Assembly: GCF_003797835.1 (NCBI RefSeq)
Contig: NZ_RKMF01000005.1
Coordinates: 140,584-204,583 of the forward strand
Reading direction: 5' to 3'
DNA: 64,000 nt
Origin: Kocuria soli
GTDB taxonomy: Bacteria; Actinomycetota; Actinomycetes; Actinomycetales; Micrococcaceae
Shown one piece after another: positions 30,933-41,263 of this stretch; position 1 is the first letter of the stretch, and every line of letters starts with the position of its first letter. Made by a program: the position numbers and the translations under genes. A model generated the notes under the pieces. The model saw only the letters and a program-made list of their open reading frames with translations, searched no databases and was not told the origin of the DNA.

Positions 30933-33020
30933 CTAGTCGAGGATTTCCCCGGTGGCCGTATTGACGGTGAGTCCCCCGGTGGGGTCATCCTGCCCGGTCG
31001 TGGCGGCTGGTTCCTGCAGTGCCGCCGCCACCTTGGCAGCCAGGGCTGCACCGAACCCCGGAACTTCCTGGATCTCTTCGACGCGGGCCGCGCGGAGCTT
31101 CTTGGCGGACCCGAAGTGCTTGAGCAGCGCCTTCTGTTTGGCCGGCCCGACGCCCGGGAGGTCGTCGAGCACCGAGGAGATCATGGAGCGACCGCGTTTG
31201 GCCCGGTGGAACGTGATGGCGAACCGGTGCGCTTCATCGCGGATCCGCTGCATCAGGTACAGCGCTTCGGAGGCCCGTGGCAGGATCACGGGGAACTCGT
31301 CATCCGGCAGCCAGACCTCTTCCAGGCGCTTGGCCAACCCGACCACCGCGACGTCCACGACTCCCAGGTCCTCCAGGGCCCGGGCAGCCGCGGCCACCTG
31401 GGGCGGTCCGCCATCGACGACGACGAGGTTGGGCGGGTACGCGAACCGCTTGCGTGCCGCGGGGTCGGCGTCCAGGTCCTCCGGCGACAGGGCCCCGGTC
31501 CGTGTACCGGCTTCGGCCGTCTCGGCCTGCTGCGCCAGGTGGCGGCTGAACCGTCGATGGATGACGTCGTACATGGACGCGGTGTCATCGCGAGCCGCGT
31601 CCCCCGTGATCGAGAACTTCCGGTACTCGGACTTACGTGCCAACCCGTCCTCGAACACCACCATGGACGCCACAACGTCCGTGCCCTGGACGTGGGAGAT
31701 GTCGTAGCACTCGATCCGCATGAGGGCTTCGGGAAGGTCCAACGCCTCCTGCAGCTGTTGCAATGAGGCCGAACGCGTGGTGATGTCACCGGCCCGCCGG
31801 GACTTGTGGAGGGCGAGGGCCTGGCGGGCGTTCTCCCGCACCGTTTCCATGAGCTGGGCCTTCTCACCGCGCTGCGGAAGGCCGATCGACACCCGGGACC
31901 CGCGCAGCCCGCTGAGCCAGTCCTCGAGCTGGTCGGCGTTCTCGACGGGTTCGGAGACCAGCACACTGCGGGGCACCTGGTTCTCACGGTAGGTCAGTTC
32001 CTCGGACCAAGGCCGGTGGTGGGAGCCGCGCTCCTCGCGACGCGCGTGGGCGCGCAGTTCGTCACCGGAGGCCCCGTCGGCGGTGCGTTCTCCGTAGACC
32101 TGTTGAAGCAACGCTTCGAGCAGGTGGGCGCCGTCGGTCTCCTCGACCTTCTCCGTGACCCACCCGCGTTGGCCGCGAATACGACCGCCGCGGACGTGGA
32201 AGACCTGGACGGCTGCTTCGAGTTCGTCGTCGGCCAGGGCGAAGAAGTCGGCGTCCACGGCGTCCGAGAGCACGACGGCGTTGCGTTCGAAGGCCTTGCG
32301 CAAAGCCTCCACATCGTCACGGCGCGCGGCGGCAGTCTCGAAGTCCTGCACCGCGGCCGCAGCGCGCATCCGGTCCTCGAGCTCCTTGATGAACGGTTCC
32401 GGGTGCCCGGACATGAAGCGACACAGGTCATCGGCCAGGGCTCGGTGGTCCTCGACGGAGATCTCCCCCACGCACGGCGCCGAGCACTTTCCGATGTAAC
32501 CCAGCAGGCACGGGCGCCCCGACCGCTCGGCCCTCCGGTAGACACCGGGGGCGCAGGAGCGCACGGGGAACACACGTAGGACGGCGTCCAGGGTCTCGCG
32601 GATGGCCCATGCCTGCGAATAGGGACCGAAGTACCGGGTCCCCTTCTTCTTGGTGCCGCGGGTGACCAATGCGCGGGGCACGTCCTCGCCCATGGTCACT
32701 GCGAGGTACGGGTAGGACTTGTCGTCCCGGTAGTCGATGTTGAAACGCGGTTGGAACTGCTTGATCCACGTGTACTCGAGCTGCAGGGACTCCAGTTCGG
32801 AGCCGACAACCACCCATTCCACACCCGCGGCGGTCGTGACCATGGTGCGCGTCTTGGGCGCCAGCGTGTGCAGTGGCGCGAAATAGGAGGAGACCCGGTT
32901 CCGCAGGTTCTTGGCCTTGCCCACGTAGATCACGCGCCCCGCGGCGTCCCGGAAACGATAGACCCCGGGATCCGTGGGGATCTCCCCGCGTGCGGGGCGG
33001 TAGATCGACGGGTCAGCCAC
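30933..33020 (-). CDS. uvrC: Excinuclease ABC subunit UvrC
   Basis: The 695-residue endonuclease incises DNA on both sides of a lesion. An N-terminal GIY-YIG domain shows GVYRFRDAAGRVIYVGKAKN at about residues 18-37. It is followed by a UVR domain that binds UvrB, a Cys-rich stretch (CLLGYIGKCSAPCVG), the RNase H-like nuclease (CYDISHVQGTDVVASMVVFE, VVDGGPPQVAAA) and C-terminal helix-hairpin-helix motifs (LDDLPGVGPAKQKALLKHFG). GTG 33020 overlaps the plsC stop by eight bases. Longer in-frame starts would run deep into plsC. Confidence 0.97.
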   Translation of the reverse strand: MADPSIYRPARGEIPTDPGVYRFRDAAGRVIYVGKAKNLRNRVSSYFAPLHTLAPKTRTMVTTAAGVEWVVVGSELESLQLEYTWIKQFQPRFNIDYRDDKSYPYLAVTMGEDVPRALVTRGTKKKGTRYFGPYSQAWAIRETLDAVLRVFPVRSCAPGVYRRAERSGRPCLLGYIGKCSAPCVGEISVEDHRALADDLCRFMSGHPEPFIKELEDRMRAAAAVQDFETAAARRDDVEALRKAFERNAVVLSDAVDADFFALADDELEAAVQVFHVRGGRIRGQRGWVTEKVEETDGAHLLEALLQQVYGERTADGASGDELRAHARREERGSHHRPWSEELTYRENQVPRSVLVSEPVENADQLEDWLSGLRGSRVSIGLPQRGEKAQLMETVRENARQALALHKSRRAGDITTRSASLQQLQEALDLPEALMRIECYDISHVQGTDVVASMVVFEDGLARKSEYRKFSITGDAARDDTASMYDVIHRRFSRHLAQQAETAEAGTRTGALSPEDLDADPAARKRFAYPPNLVVVDGGPPQVAAAARALEDLGVVDVAVVGLAKRLEEVWLPDDEFPVILPRASEALYLMQRIRDEAHRFAITFHRAKRGRSMISSVLDDLPGVGPAKQKALLKHFGSAKKLRAARVEEIQEVPGFGAALAAKVAAALQEPAATTGQDDPTGGLTVNTATGEILD

Positions 33021-33699
33021 GGGCGGCGTCTCGCTCCACCGACGGCGGGACGTTGTAACCGTCCGCGCGTTCCTGGCCGGAGAGTGCGGCGATCGCGTCC
33101 ATGACCCGGTCCACCACCTCGCGTCGTTGAGCCCCGGTCTGACGCCCGTCGACCCGCTGGACCTCGAGCGGCGTGCCGATGTGCAACTCGAACTTGCGGG
33201 GCCGGATGATCCGGGACCCGGGCTTCTGGAGCCGTTCGGTCCCCTTGAGCGCGACGGGGACGACGGGCGCTCCCGTGGACAGGGCAGAAAAGGCCACCCC
33301 GGTGCGGCCACGGTACAGGCGACCGTCACGGGAACGGGTGCCTTCCGGGAACACGCCGAACACGCCGCCTTGACCCAACAGTTTCAGCGCAGGTTCCAGC
33401 GCCGCGACGGATTCCGACTGCCGGGACCGGTCGACGGGGATCAGCCCGAGGACGTCGTAGACGAAGGTCATCACCTTGCCCTTGATCCCGGGCGCATTCG
33501 CCAGGGAGGCCTTGGTGATGAATCCGACCCTCCGCGGCATGAGCGCGGAGAGGATGATCCCGTCCAGGAAGGACAGATGGTTGGAGGCCACGATCACCGG
33601 GCCGGTGGCCGGGAAATTTTCCTCCCCCGTGATCACCGGGCGGCAGGTGACGCGAAACAGGGTGGCGACCGCTTCCTGTGCCAGCCGGTAGAGCTTCAC
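33013..33699 (-). CDS. 1-acyl-sn-glycerol-3-phosphate acyltransferase, PlsC family
   Basis: A 228-residue acyltransferase of the PlsC family in phospholipid synthesis. The catalytic NHxxxxD motif is seen in [11 protein letters not shown] near residue 40, and the phosphate-binding [18 protein letters not shown] near residue 115. An N-terminal amphipathic or hydrophobic segment likely attaches it to the membrane. Its start overlaps the uvrA stop (ATGA) and its end overlaps the uvrC start, so uvrA-plsC-uvrC reads as one transcript. Confidence 0.93.
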   Translation of the reverse strand: MKLYRLAQEAVATLFRVTCRPVITGEENFPATGPVIVASNHLSFLDGIILSALMPRRVGFITKASLANAPGIKGKVMTFVYDVLGLIPVDRSRQSESVAALEPALKLLGQGGVFGVFPEGTRSRDGRLYRGRTGVAFSALSTGAPVVPVALKGTERLQKPGSRIIRPRKFELHIGTPLEVQRVDGRQTGAQRREVVDRVMDAIAALSGQERADGYNVPPSVERDAARG

Positions 33700-36623
33700 C
33701 GTGCCCCCTCGAAAATCTCCTTGAGGAACATGCCCGTGTGGCTGGCGGGATTCTGTGCCACGTCCTCCGGCGTTCCTTCCGCGACCACCAGGCCACCGCC
33801 CGATCCGCCGTCGGGGCCCATGTCGATGACCCAGTCGGCCGTCTTGATGACGTCCAGGTTGTGTTCGATCGTCATCACGGAGTTCCCCTTGTCCACCAGA
33901 CCCTGCAGAACCTTCAACAGTTTGTTGATGTCCTCGAAGTGCAGTCCCGTGGTGGGTTCGTCGAGGACGTAGATGGTGTCGCCGTGAGAGCGCCGTTGGA
34001 GTTCCGCCGCGAGCTTGACCCGCTGGGCCTCTCCCCCGGACAGCGTGGTCGCGGGCTGGCCGAGCCGGACGTACCCGAGACCGACGTCGACCAGGGTGTC
34101 GAGGTGACGGGCGATGGCCGTGTAGGCCGAGAAGAACTCGGCGGCCTCCTCGATCGGCATGTCGAGGACCTCGGCGATGGACTTGCCCTTGTAGTGCACG
34201 TCCAGGGTCTCGCGGTTGTACCGGGCACCCTTGCAGACTTCACAGGGAACGTAGACGTCCGGCAGGAAGTTCATCTCGATCTTCAGGGTGCCGTCGCCGG
34301 AGCAGGCCTCGCAGCGGCCACCCTTGACGTTGAACGAGAACCGCCCCGGCTGGTAGCCCCGGATCTTCGCCTCGGGAGTGTCCGCGAAGAGCTTGCGGAT
34401 CCGGTCGAACACGCCGGAGTAGGTGGCGGGATTGGACCGGGGGGTTCGGCCGATGGGCGACTGGTCCACGTGCACGATCTTCTTGAGCTGCTCCACGCCC
34501 TCGATGCGCTTGTGCCTGCCCGGGACCTGCTTGGCGCCGTTGAGTTCGTTGGCGAGCTTCGTGTAGAGGATCTCGTTGACCAGCGACGACTTTCCGGAGC
34601 CGGACACACCGGTCACCGCCGTGAACACTCCCAGGGGGAAGGTCACGTCGATGTTCTGGAGGTTGTTCTCCTGGGCCCCCACGACGCGCAGGACTCGCTC
34701 GGGGTCCACGGGTCGCCGGGTGGCCGGGACGTCGATCGCCTTGCGGCCGGACAGGTAGTCGGAGGTGATCGAGTCCTTGTTGGCCAGCAGCTCCTGGTAC
34801 CCGCCGGAATGCACCACCCGGCCACCGCGCTCACCGGCGCCGGGGCCGACGTCGACGATCCAGTCCGCCTCGCGGATGGTGTCCTCGTCGTGCTCGACGA
34901 CGATCAGGGTGTTCCCCATGTCTCTGAGCTTGGTCAACGTCTGGATCAGACGCCTGTTGTCACGCTGGTGCAACCCGATCGACGGCTCGTCCAGGACGTA
35001 GAGGACGCCCACCAGACCAGCCCCGATCTGGGTGGCCAGTCGGATGCGCTGGGCTTCACCGCCGGAAAGGGTCGCGGAGGCCCGTTCCAGATTCAGGTAG
35101 TCGAGCCCGACGTCCAGGAGGAAGGTCAGCCGCGCTTCGATCTCCTTGAGCACCTGCTCCGCGATGCGCGTTTCGCGTTCGGTCAGTTCGAGGCCCTGAA
35201 AGAAGGCCAGGGACTCCCGCATGGGCAGAGCCGTGGCCTGGGCGATCGACAGCCCGCCGACGGTCACCCCCAGCATGGTCGGGTTCAGCCGTTGTCCCTG
35301 GCAGGCCGGACAAGGCACCTGCCGCATGTACTGCTCGTAGCGGTCCTTGGCGTTCTCGGACTCGGTCTCCTCGTGCTTGCGGCGGATGTAGGTGTAGACA
35401 CCTTCGAAGCCCTGGGTGTACCGGCGCTCCCGGCCCCACCGGTTCCGGTAGGAGACGGTGACCTTGTAGTCCTTGCCTTCCAGCAGGGCCTTTCGTCCCG
35501 CCGCGGGGAGGTCCTTCCAAGGGGTCACCAGGTCGAAGTCGAGTTCCTCGCCGAGCCCCGCCATGAGCCGGTTCCAGTAATCGCTCGTGGACTTGCCGAG
35601 AGACCAGGGCTGGATCGCACCCTCCACCAGACTCAGGTCGGGATCCGGGACCACCAGGTGCTCGTCCACCTCGAGGCGGGTGCCGATGCCGTCGCATTCG
35701 GGGCACGCGCCGAAGGGAGCGTTGAAGGAGAAGGCGCGCGGTTCGATCTCGTCGGTGCCCAAGGGGTGTTCGTTGGGGCAGGCGAGGTTCTCGGAGAAGG
35801 TCTGTCGTTGGTCGATGCCCTCCGGGGCGTCCTCGCCGTCGCGCAGCACGAGCTCTACCACCACCCGACCATCGGCCAGGCCGAGCGCGGTCTCGATGGA
35901 ATCCGTCAGGCGGCGTTCCATCCCGTCCTTGATGACCAGACGGTCCACGACGACGTCGATGTCGTGTTTGTACTGCTTCTTGAGCTTGGGCGGGTCGTCC
36001 AGGGTCACCTGCTCACCGTCGACGACGGCACGGGAGTACCCCTGCTGTGTCAGGCTCGCGAAAAGGTCGGCGAATTCACCCTTCCGGCGCCGCACCACGG
36101 GTGCCAGCACCTGGAACCGGGTCCTTTCCGGCATGGTCAGCAGACGGTCCACGATCTGTTGCGGGGTCTGCTTGGTGATGGGCTCCCCGCACACGGGACA
36201 GTGGGGATGCCCGATCCGCGCCCACAGCAGGCGCATGTAGTCGTAGATCTCCGTGATGGTGCCCACCGTGGAGCGGGGGTTCTTGGAGGTCGACTTCTGA
36301 TCGATCGACACGGCCGGAGACAGGCCTTCGATGAAGTCCACGTCCGGTTTGTCCACGCGTCCCAGGAACATGCGCGCGTAGGAGGACAGGGACTCGACGT
36401 ACCGGCGCTGTCCCTCCGCGAAGATGGTGTCGAATGCCAGGGAGGACTTGCCGGAACCGGAAAGCCCGGTGAAGACCACCATGGCGTCACGCGGGATGGT
36501 GAGGTCGACGTCGTGAAGGTTGTGTTCACGGGCGCCCTGCACGACGATCTCGGTCAGATCGGTGGGGGCTGTCGCTTGTGCTTCAGGCACGGTGAGCATG
36601 GGGGCAAGACTCTGTTCGGGCAC
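33696..36623 (-). CDS. uvrA: Excinuclease ABC subunit UvrA
   Basis: The 975-residue damage-recognition ATPase of nucleotide excision repair. Two ABC modules are visible: Walker [21 protein letters not shown] near residue 50 and [18 protein letters not shown] near residue 670; signatures [16 protein letters not shown] and [15 protein letters not shown]. Zinc-finger cysteines are in [25 protein letters not shown] and [10 protein letters not shown]...[13 protein letters not shown] 36623 and ATG 36599 are both possible starts; neither has a good ribosome-binding site. Confidence 0.97.
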   Translation of the reverse strand: MPEQSLAPMLTVPEAQATAPTDLTEIVVQGAREHNLHDVDLTIPRDAMVVFTGLSGSGKSSLAFDTIFAEGQRRYVESLSSYARMFLGRVDKPDVDFIEGLSPAVSIDQKSTSKNPRSTVGTITEIYDYMRLLWARIGHPHCPVCGEPITKQTPQQIVDRLLTMPERTRFQVLAPVVRRRKGEFADLFASLTQQGYSRAVVDGEQVTLDDPPKLKKQYKHDIDVVVDRLVIKDGMERRLTDSIETALGLADGRVVVELVLRDGEDAPEGIDQRQTFSENLACPNEHPLGTDEIEPRAFSFNAPFGACPECDGIGTRLEVDEHLVVPDPDLSLVEGAIQPWSLGKSTSDYWNRLMAGLGEELDFDLVTPWKDLPAAGRKALLEGKDYKVTVSYRNRWGRERRYTQGFEGVYTYIRRKHEETESENAKDRYEQYMRQVPCPACQGQRLNPTMLGVTVGGLSIAQATALPMRESLAFFQGLELTERETRIAEQVLKEIEARLTFLLDVGLDYLNLERASATLSGGEAQRIRLATQIGAGLVGVLYVLDEPSIGLHQRDNRRLIQTLTKLRDMGNTLIVVEHDEDTIREADWIVDVGPGAGERGGRVVHSGGYQELLANKDSITSDYLSGRKAIDVPATRRPVDPERVLRVVGAQENNLQNIDVTFPLGVFTAVTGVSGSGKSSLVNEILYTKLANELNGAKQVPGRHKRIEGVEQLKKIVHVDQSPIGRTPRSNPATYSGVFDRIRKLFADTPEAKIRGYQPGRFSFNVKGGRCEACSGDGTLKIEMNFLPDVYVPCEVCKGARYNRETLDVHYKGKSIAEVLDMPIEEAAEFFSAYTAIARHLDTLVDVGLGYVRLGQPATTLSGGEAQRVKLAAELQRRSHGDTIYVLDEPTTGLHFEDINKLLKVLQGLVDKGNSVMTIEHNLDVIKTADWVIDMGPDGGSGGGLVVAEGTPEDVAQNPASHTGMFLKEIFEGAR

Positions 36624-36723
36624 GCCGTGCAGTTTATCGCCCGGCTCCGACAGCCTGGCTCACGTGCGCCCCGGGAAAAGTGCCCGCGGTCCAGTTGACG
36701 GGGCTGTTCACCGCCGTCGTTCG

Positions 36724-37146
36724 CTAGATGCGATCACGCCTGTAGGCCAGGACCAGCCAGGCGATGTTGGTCACCACACCGGCCAGGGGCACTACCCCCA
36801 GCCTCCAGTTCCACAGGAGCCCGGTGGCCGCCGACAGCGCGAAGACCACCGCGCCCAGGACGCACAGGCCCGCCATGAAGTGCAGCAGGAACGGCACCTT
36901 CTTCCACCACAGCGCCAACGGGATTCCGTAGAGCAGGCCGAGCCCGCCGATCGTCGACCAGCCGGGGCCCGGAGTGAGCTCGAAACCGAGTGACGGGTCA
37001 GAGGCAACGGCCTTCACCTCCGGATCGTGTGTCTGCACCCAAATGGTGGCCAGCAGGAGCACGTAGGACCCGACGGTCAGCAGAAGCAATCGACCGGGGC
37101 GCTTGCGTTCCCACGTCTGATCCGCGGGGGGAAGGAATCCGGGCAT
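36724..37146 (-). CDS. Hypothetical integral membrane protein
   Basis: Not recognised as a named family. The 140-residue product has four hydrophobic segments, roughly residues 18-37, 64-80, 85-105 and 112-130, with short loops and a basic C-terminus (YRRDRI). ATG 37146 is preferred because the longer frame would begin with a polar stretch. It lies 100 bases upstream of uvrA on the same strand and diverges from the MBL-fold gene. Confidence 0.7.
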   Translation of the reverse strand: MPGFLPPADQTWERKRPGRLLLLTVGSYVLLLATIWVQTHDPEVKAVASDPSLGFELTPGPGWSTIGGLGLLYGIPLALWWKKVPFLLHFMAGLCVLGAVVFALSAATGLLWNWRLGVVPLAGVVTNIAWLVLAYRRDRI

Positions 37147-37213
37147 GATGACTGGATACCACGATGAGGTCACGAGCGGGTGACCCAAGGTGAACGAAGC
37201 CTGCTAACAGTCT

Positions 37214-37219
37214 TAGAAT
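37214..37219 (+). promoter_or_regulatory. -10 element of the MBL-fold hydrolase gene, leaderless type
   Basis: TAGAAT ends seven bases before ATG 37227, with no Shine-Dalgarno between. A GTG two codons earlier (37221) is the alternative start. Confidence 0.5.
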
Positions 37220-37226
37220 CGTGGGC

Positions 37227-37883
37227 ATGTTCGTCACCGACACGCAGAGTGTTGATCTGGCCGAGGTCACGATTCGTTCCATCCAGGTCAGCGACATGCA
37301 GAACAACGTGTACCTGCTGACCTCAAAGACCCACGGCACGCAGGTACTCATCGACGCCGCCGACGATCCCCGTGCCATCGCCGGGTTGGTCGGCGCCGGC
37401 TGCGGCGACTGCACGCTGTCGGGCAGCCTGCAGATGATCATCACCACGCACTCCCACTGGGACCACGTCCGGGCCCTGGCCGAGGTGAAGTCCCGCTCCG
37501 AGGCGGTTACGGCCTGCGGTACCGCCGACGCTGACGCCATCGATGTGTCCATGGACGTGACCTTGGACAACGGGGACGTCGCGGAGTTCGACGGGTTCGA
37601 CCTGGAAGTCATCGGGCTGCGCGGACACACCCCGGGTTCCATCGCTCTGGTCTACCGGGACCCGTCGGGTCCCGTGCGGATCTTCACCGGCGACTCACTG
37701 TTCCCCGGGGGCGTGGGCCGCACGGAGACCGACGCGAACTTCCAGAGTCTCTACCAGGACGTGGTGACGCGCATTTTCGACCGGTTCGACGACGACACCG
37801 TCATCTACCCGGGTCATGGCGCGCCCACCACCCTGGGAGCTGAGCGGCCGCACCTCGAGGAGTGGCGCGAACGCGGCTGGTAA
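37227..37883 (+). CDS. MBL-fold metallohydrolase (glyoxalase II-like)
   Basis: A 218-residue metallo-beta-lactamase-fold hydrolase. The metal-binding H-x-H-x-D-H motif is TTHSHWDHVRAL near residue 77. It is followed by LRGHTPGSIAL, FTGDSLFPGGVGRTE with the bridging Asp, and a final YPGHGAPTTLG His. This set is typical of hydroxyacylglutathione hydrolase-like proteins and mycothiol-linked enzymes of actinobacteria. The substrate is not predictable from sequence. Confidence 0.9.
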   Translation: MFVTDTQSVDLAEVTIRSIQVSDMQNNVYLLTSKTHGTQVLIDAADDPRAIAGLVGAGCGDCTLSGSLQMIITTHSHWDHVRALAEVKSRSEAVTACGTADADAIDVSMDVTLDNGDVAEFDGFDLEVIGLRGHTPGSIALVYRDPSGPVRIFTGDSLFPGGVGRTETDANFQSLYQDVVTRIFDRFDDDTVIYPGHGAPTTLGAERPHLEEWRERGW

Positions 37884-37953
37884 TCGCCCGAGGGTAGGTT
37901 GCCACGGCCGCGGACGCCTCCGCATGGCGCCCCTGGCTGTCTGCGGCCGCGGC

Positions 37954-37959
37954 TAGTCT
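37954..37959 (+). promoter_or_regulatory. -10 element of the helicase gene, leaderless type
   Basis: TAGTCT ends seven bases before ATG 37967. The intervening bases carry no ribosome-binding site. Confidence 0.45.
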
Positions 37960-37966
37960 GGTGGCG

Positions 37967-40582
37967 ATGTCACTTCTGGAAGTTCTCACCCCCGGCCTGT
38001 CCTCCCCCGGACGGCACTATCTCCGCGGGGACTTCGCCCGTAATCCCCTCACCGCGGACGAAATCTTCGAAGGCTTCGTCGGCTGGTCCGCCGGACGGGG
38101 TCTCGAGTTGTACCCGCACCAGGAAGAAGCAGTCCTGGAAGTGGCCAACGGCGCCAACGTGATCCTGGCGACCCCCACGGGTTCCGGCAAGTCCATGGTG
38201 GCGTTGGCCGCCCACTTCACCGGCTTGGCCCAGGGCCAACGCTCCTACTACACGGCGCCGATCAAGGCCCTCGTGTCGGAGAAGTTCTTCGCGCTGTGTG
38301 AGGCCTTCGGGGCCGAGAACGTCGGCATGGTCACCGGAGATTCGGCGGTGAATCCGGACGCGCCCATCGTGTGTTGCACGGCCGAGATCTTGGCGAACAT
38401 CGCCCTGCGGGAGGGTCCGGGAGCGGATCTGGGGCCGGTGGTCATGGACGAGTTCCATTTCTTCGCGGACCCGCAGCGCGGCTGGGCGTGGCAGGTCCCG
38501 CTGGTCGAACTCCCCCAGGCACAGTTCCTCCTGATGTCGGCCACCCTCGGGGACACGTCCGCCATCCGCAAGCGCCTGACCGAGGCCACGGGGCGAGAAA
38601 CCGCCGTCGTCGACGACGCCGAACGGCCGGTCCCCCTGAGCTACTACTACTCCGAACTGCCCGTCCACGAGCAGATCGACGAATTGGTCTCCACCCATCA
38701 GGCCCCGGTGTACGTGGTGCACTTCTCCCAGCTCCAGGCCATGGACCAGGCGCAGTCGCTCATGAGCGTCAACGTCCTGAGCAAGGAGGAGAAGGAACGG
38801 GTGTCGGAGGTCATCGCCGACTTCAAATTCGCCGCCGGCTTCGGCAAGACCCTCAATCGTCTGGTCCGGCACGGCATCGGTGTGCACCACGCCGGAATGC
38901 TCCCCAAGTACCGGCGACTGGTGGAACAGCTCGCCCAGGAGGGCCTGCTCAAAGTCATCTGCGGCACGGACACCCTGGGTGTGGGGATCAACGTGCCGAT
39001 CCGCACCGTCCTGATCACCGCGTTGTCGAAGTTCGACGGGCAACGCACCCGGCGGTTGCAGTCCCGGGAGTTCCATCAGATCGCGGGACGTGCGGGGCGC
39101 GCAGGGTTCGACACGCAGGGCACCGTCGTCGTGCAGGCCCCAGAACACGACATCGAGAACAACCGCGCCATGGAGAAGGCCCGTCGTAAACACGGCAACG
39201 ACGAGAAGAAGCTGCGGCAGGTTCCCAAGAAGAAGCCGCCCCAGGGCTTCGTGTCCTGGTCGCGCAAGACCTTCGACGCCCTGATCGCCTCCGAACCCGA
39301 GCCGTTGCGCTCGGGATTCTCGGTCACGCACGCCATGCTGCTCAACCTGCTGCAACGCCCGTGGGACCCGGTGGCCGCCGCCCGGCACCTGTTCGAAGGC
39401 CTGGACGGGACTGTGGCTGACCGCCGTCGGTGGGTTCGGGAGTCACTGGGGATCCTGCGGGAGCTGCGCGCCACGGGCGTCGTCGAGCGGCTCACGGAGC
39501 CGGACGACGACGGACGTCGGTACCGCCTGACCGTCGAACTGCAGGAGAACTTCGCACTGAACAACGCGCTGGCTCCCTTCGCACTTGCCGCCTTGACCCT
39601 CCTGGACCCCGAGGCCGAGAACCACGAACTCGACGCCGTGTCCGTGATCGAGTCCACGCTCGAGCGCCCGCGTCAGGTCCTGGCGATGCAGGAGAAGAAG
39701 GCCAAGACCGAGGCACTGGCCCAGATGAAGGCCGACGGCCTCGAGTACAACGAGCGCATGCGTGAATTGGACGACATCACGTATGCGATGCCGCTGCGCG
39801 AGCTGCTGGAGCAGGCCTTCGAGACCTACCGCAGCTCCGCGCCCTGGCTCGCCGAACACGAGCTCACGCCCAAGTCCGTGGTCAGGGACATGTTCGAACG
39901 CGCGATGACCTTCGGACAGTACGTCCAGTTCTACGGACTCACCCGCTCCGAGGGAATCCTCCTGCGCTATCTGACCGATGCTTACCGCGCGCTGCGTCAG
40001 ACCGTGCCGATCGAGCAACGGACGGAGGCGCTGGAGGACATCATTGAATGGCTGGGCGAAACCATCCGCCAGACGGACAACTCCTTGCTGGACGAGTGGG
40101 AGAAGTTGACCCGTGGTGAAGAGTCCCCGGCCGGGACCACCCAGGACTCCCTGGCCGAGCTCATGGAGGAACAGGCCCCGGCCATCACGAACAACCCGCG
40201 GGCGTTCCGGATCATGGTCCGCAACGCCATGTTCCAACGCGTGGAGCTGTTCGCCCAGGAGAAGGACAAGACCTTGGGCGCCCTGGACGGCGACGCCGGC
40301 TGGGACCGTGACCGCTGGGCGGAGGCCATGGACGAGTACTTCAACGAGTACGACGACATCTTCACCGATGCCCAGGCACGAGGGCCGGCGCTGATCCGCA
40401 TCGACGAGGCCCCCGAAGGTCTGTCCGGGTTCTGGACCGTGCAACAGGTCTTCGACGATCCCGAGGGCAACCACGACTTCGGGATCAATGCGCGGATCGA
40501 TCTGAAGACCTCCGACGAGGACGGTTTCCCCGCCGTCGTCGTGGACAACGTCGGGCCCATCACCAACACCGGGCGTTCGTAA
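37967..40582 (+). CDS. DEAD/DEAH-box helicase with DUF3516-type C-terminal domain
   Basis: An 871-residue superfamily 2 helicase. Motif I is ATPTGSGKSMVAL near residue 67, motif II VVMDEFHFFADPQRGW (DEFH), motif III MSATLGD, and motif VI HQIAGRAGRAGFDTQG near residue 370. A Lys-rich insert (KKKPPQGFVSWSRKTF) and a long helical C-terminal region of about 400 residues match the actinobacterial DUF3516 helicases, which are related to Ski2/Mtr4-type RNA helicases. An RNA-processing role is inferred from that relation. The predicted mRNA is leaderless. Confidence 0.9.
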   Translation: MSLLEVLTPGLSSPGRHYLRGDFARNPLTADEIFEGFVGWSAGRGLELYPHQEEAVLEVANGANVILATPTGSGKSMVALAAHFTGLAQGQRSYYTAPIKALVSEKFFALCEAFGAENVGMVTGDSAVNPDAPIVCCTAEILANIALREGPGADLGPVVMDEFHFFADPQRGWAWQVPLVELPQAQFLLMSATLGDTSAIRKRLTEATGRETAVVDDAERPVPLSYYYSELPVHEQIDELVSTHQAPVYVVHFSQLQAMDQAQSLMSVNVLSKEEKERVSEVIADFKFAAGFGKTLNRLVRHGIGVHHAGMLPKYRRLVEQLAQEGLLKVICGTDTLGVGINVPIRTVLITALSKFDGQRTRRLQSREFHQIAGRAGRAGFDTQGTVVVQAPEHDIENNRAMEKARRKHGNDEKKLRQVPKKKPPQGFVSWSRKTFDALIASEPEPLRSGFSVTHAMLLNLLQRPWDPVAAARHLFEGLDGTVADRRRWVRESLGILRELRATGVVERLTEPDDDGRRYRLTVELQENFALNNALAPFALAALTLLDPEAENHELDAVSVIESTLERPRQVLAMQEKKAKTEALAQMKADGLEYNERMRELDDITYAMPLRELLEQAFETYRSSAPWLAEHELTPKSVVRDMFERAMTFGQYVQFYGLTRSEGILLRYLTDAYRALRQTVPIEQRTEALEDIIEWLGETIRQTDNSLLDEWEKLTRGEESPAGTTQDSLAELMEEQAPAITNNPRAFRIMVRNAMFQRVELFAQEKDKTLGALDGDAGWDRDRWAEAMDEYFNEYDDIFTDAQARGPALIRIDEAPEGLSGFWTVQQVFDDPEGNHDFGINARIDLKTSDEDGFPAVVVDNVGPITNTGRS

Positions 40583-40587
40583 CGTAC

Positions 40588-40621
40588 ATGCACTGAAAGG
40601 TGCATAATCTCAGATAATGCA
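40588..40621. promoter_or_regulatory. Two overlapping-type dyads upstream of the SatD-like gene (putative operator)
   Basis: ATGCAC and GTGCAT form an inverted repeat with a 6-base spacer (40588-40605). A 21-base near-perfect palindrome starting TGCATAATCT follows (40601-40621, nine of ten pairs). Both share the TGCAT half-site. They lie 25 bases upstream of the AAGGAGG ribosome-binding site, as expected for an autoregulatory operator. Confidence 0.55.
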
Positions 40622-40645
40622 TCATGGAGCGCATAAGGAGGTTCC

Positions 40646-41263
40646 GTGCCGTACGTCCTCACCGTCGACCGACATCACTCGCAGCGCCAACCCGGTGCCC
40701 TGGACATGCCCGCCCACCGGAGTCGCTTGGAATCAAGCCACCCCACGCCGCTGCTGAGCTGGCAGATCTCCGCCGGCGACGAGCTCCAGGCCTTGTACGC
40801 CGACCCCGGGCCCGTCGTGGAGGCTGCACTGCACCTGGCCGAGTCCGGGGAATGGCACGTGGGCCTGGGGGTCGGCACCGTCGACACTCCCCTGCCCGGC
40901 AGCGTCAACGAGGCGACCGGGAGTGCCTTCGTCCACGCGCGCGAAGCGGTGGAGGCGGCCAAGACCTCCGCCTCCGACACCGCGATCCGCGGTGTTGAGG
41001 AGGACCTGCGATCGCAGCAGGCCGACGCCCTCCTGGCGCTGCTGGCCTCCACCCGACGACGACGCACGGCCACGGCTCAGCAGGCCGCGGAACTCGCCGA
41101 TCGCGGTATGACGCAGCAAAGGATCGCCGACGAGCTCGGCATCAAGCAGTCATCGGTGTCCAGGCGGCTGGCCACGGCCCTGTGGCACGAGGAACGATCC
41201 GTGCGCGAGGTGCTGGTCGAACTGCTCCGTGAGGCGGACGAGGTGAATCTGGTTGACTCCTGA
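40646..41263 (+). CDS. SatD-like DNA-binding protein with C-terminal helix-turn-helix
   Basis: A 205-residue protein. The N-terminal part contains a small regulatory-looking domain (about residues 1-115), and the C-terminal part an HTH: RTATAQQAAELADRGMTQQR followed by IADELGIKQSSVSRRLATAL (about residues 138-177). The arrangement and pairing with a small membrane protein resemble SatD-type regulators; assignment to that family is an inference. GTG 40646 has a strong AAGGAGG seven bases upstream. The palindromes before it suggest that it represses itself. Its last codons overlap the next gene by 11 bases. Confidence 0.75.
   Translation: MPYVLTVDRHHSQRQPGALDMPAHRSRLESSHPTPLLSWQISAGDELQALYADPGPVVEAALHLAESGEWHVGLGVGTVDTPLPGSVNEATGSAFVHAREAVEAAKTSASDTAIRGVEEDLRSQQADALLALLASTRRRRTATAQQAAELADRGMTQQRIADELGIKQSSVSRRLATALWHEERSVREVLVELLREADEVNLVDS

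Noticed and set aside
33678..36698. A 1006-codon open frame on the plus strand opposite uvrA
   Set aside because: It is a mirror of the GC-rich codon bias of uvrA; its translation is low-complexity (His, Gly, Val, Asp rich) with no family motif.
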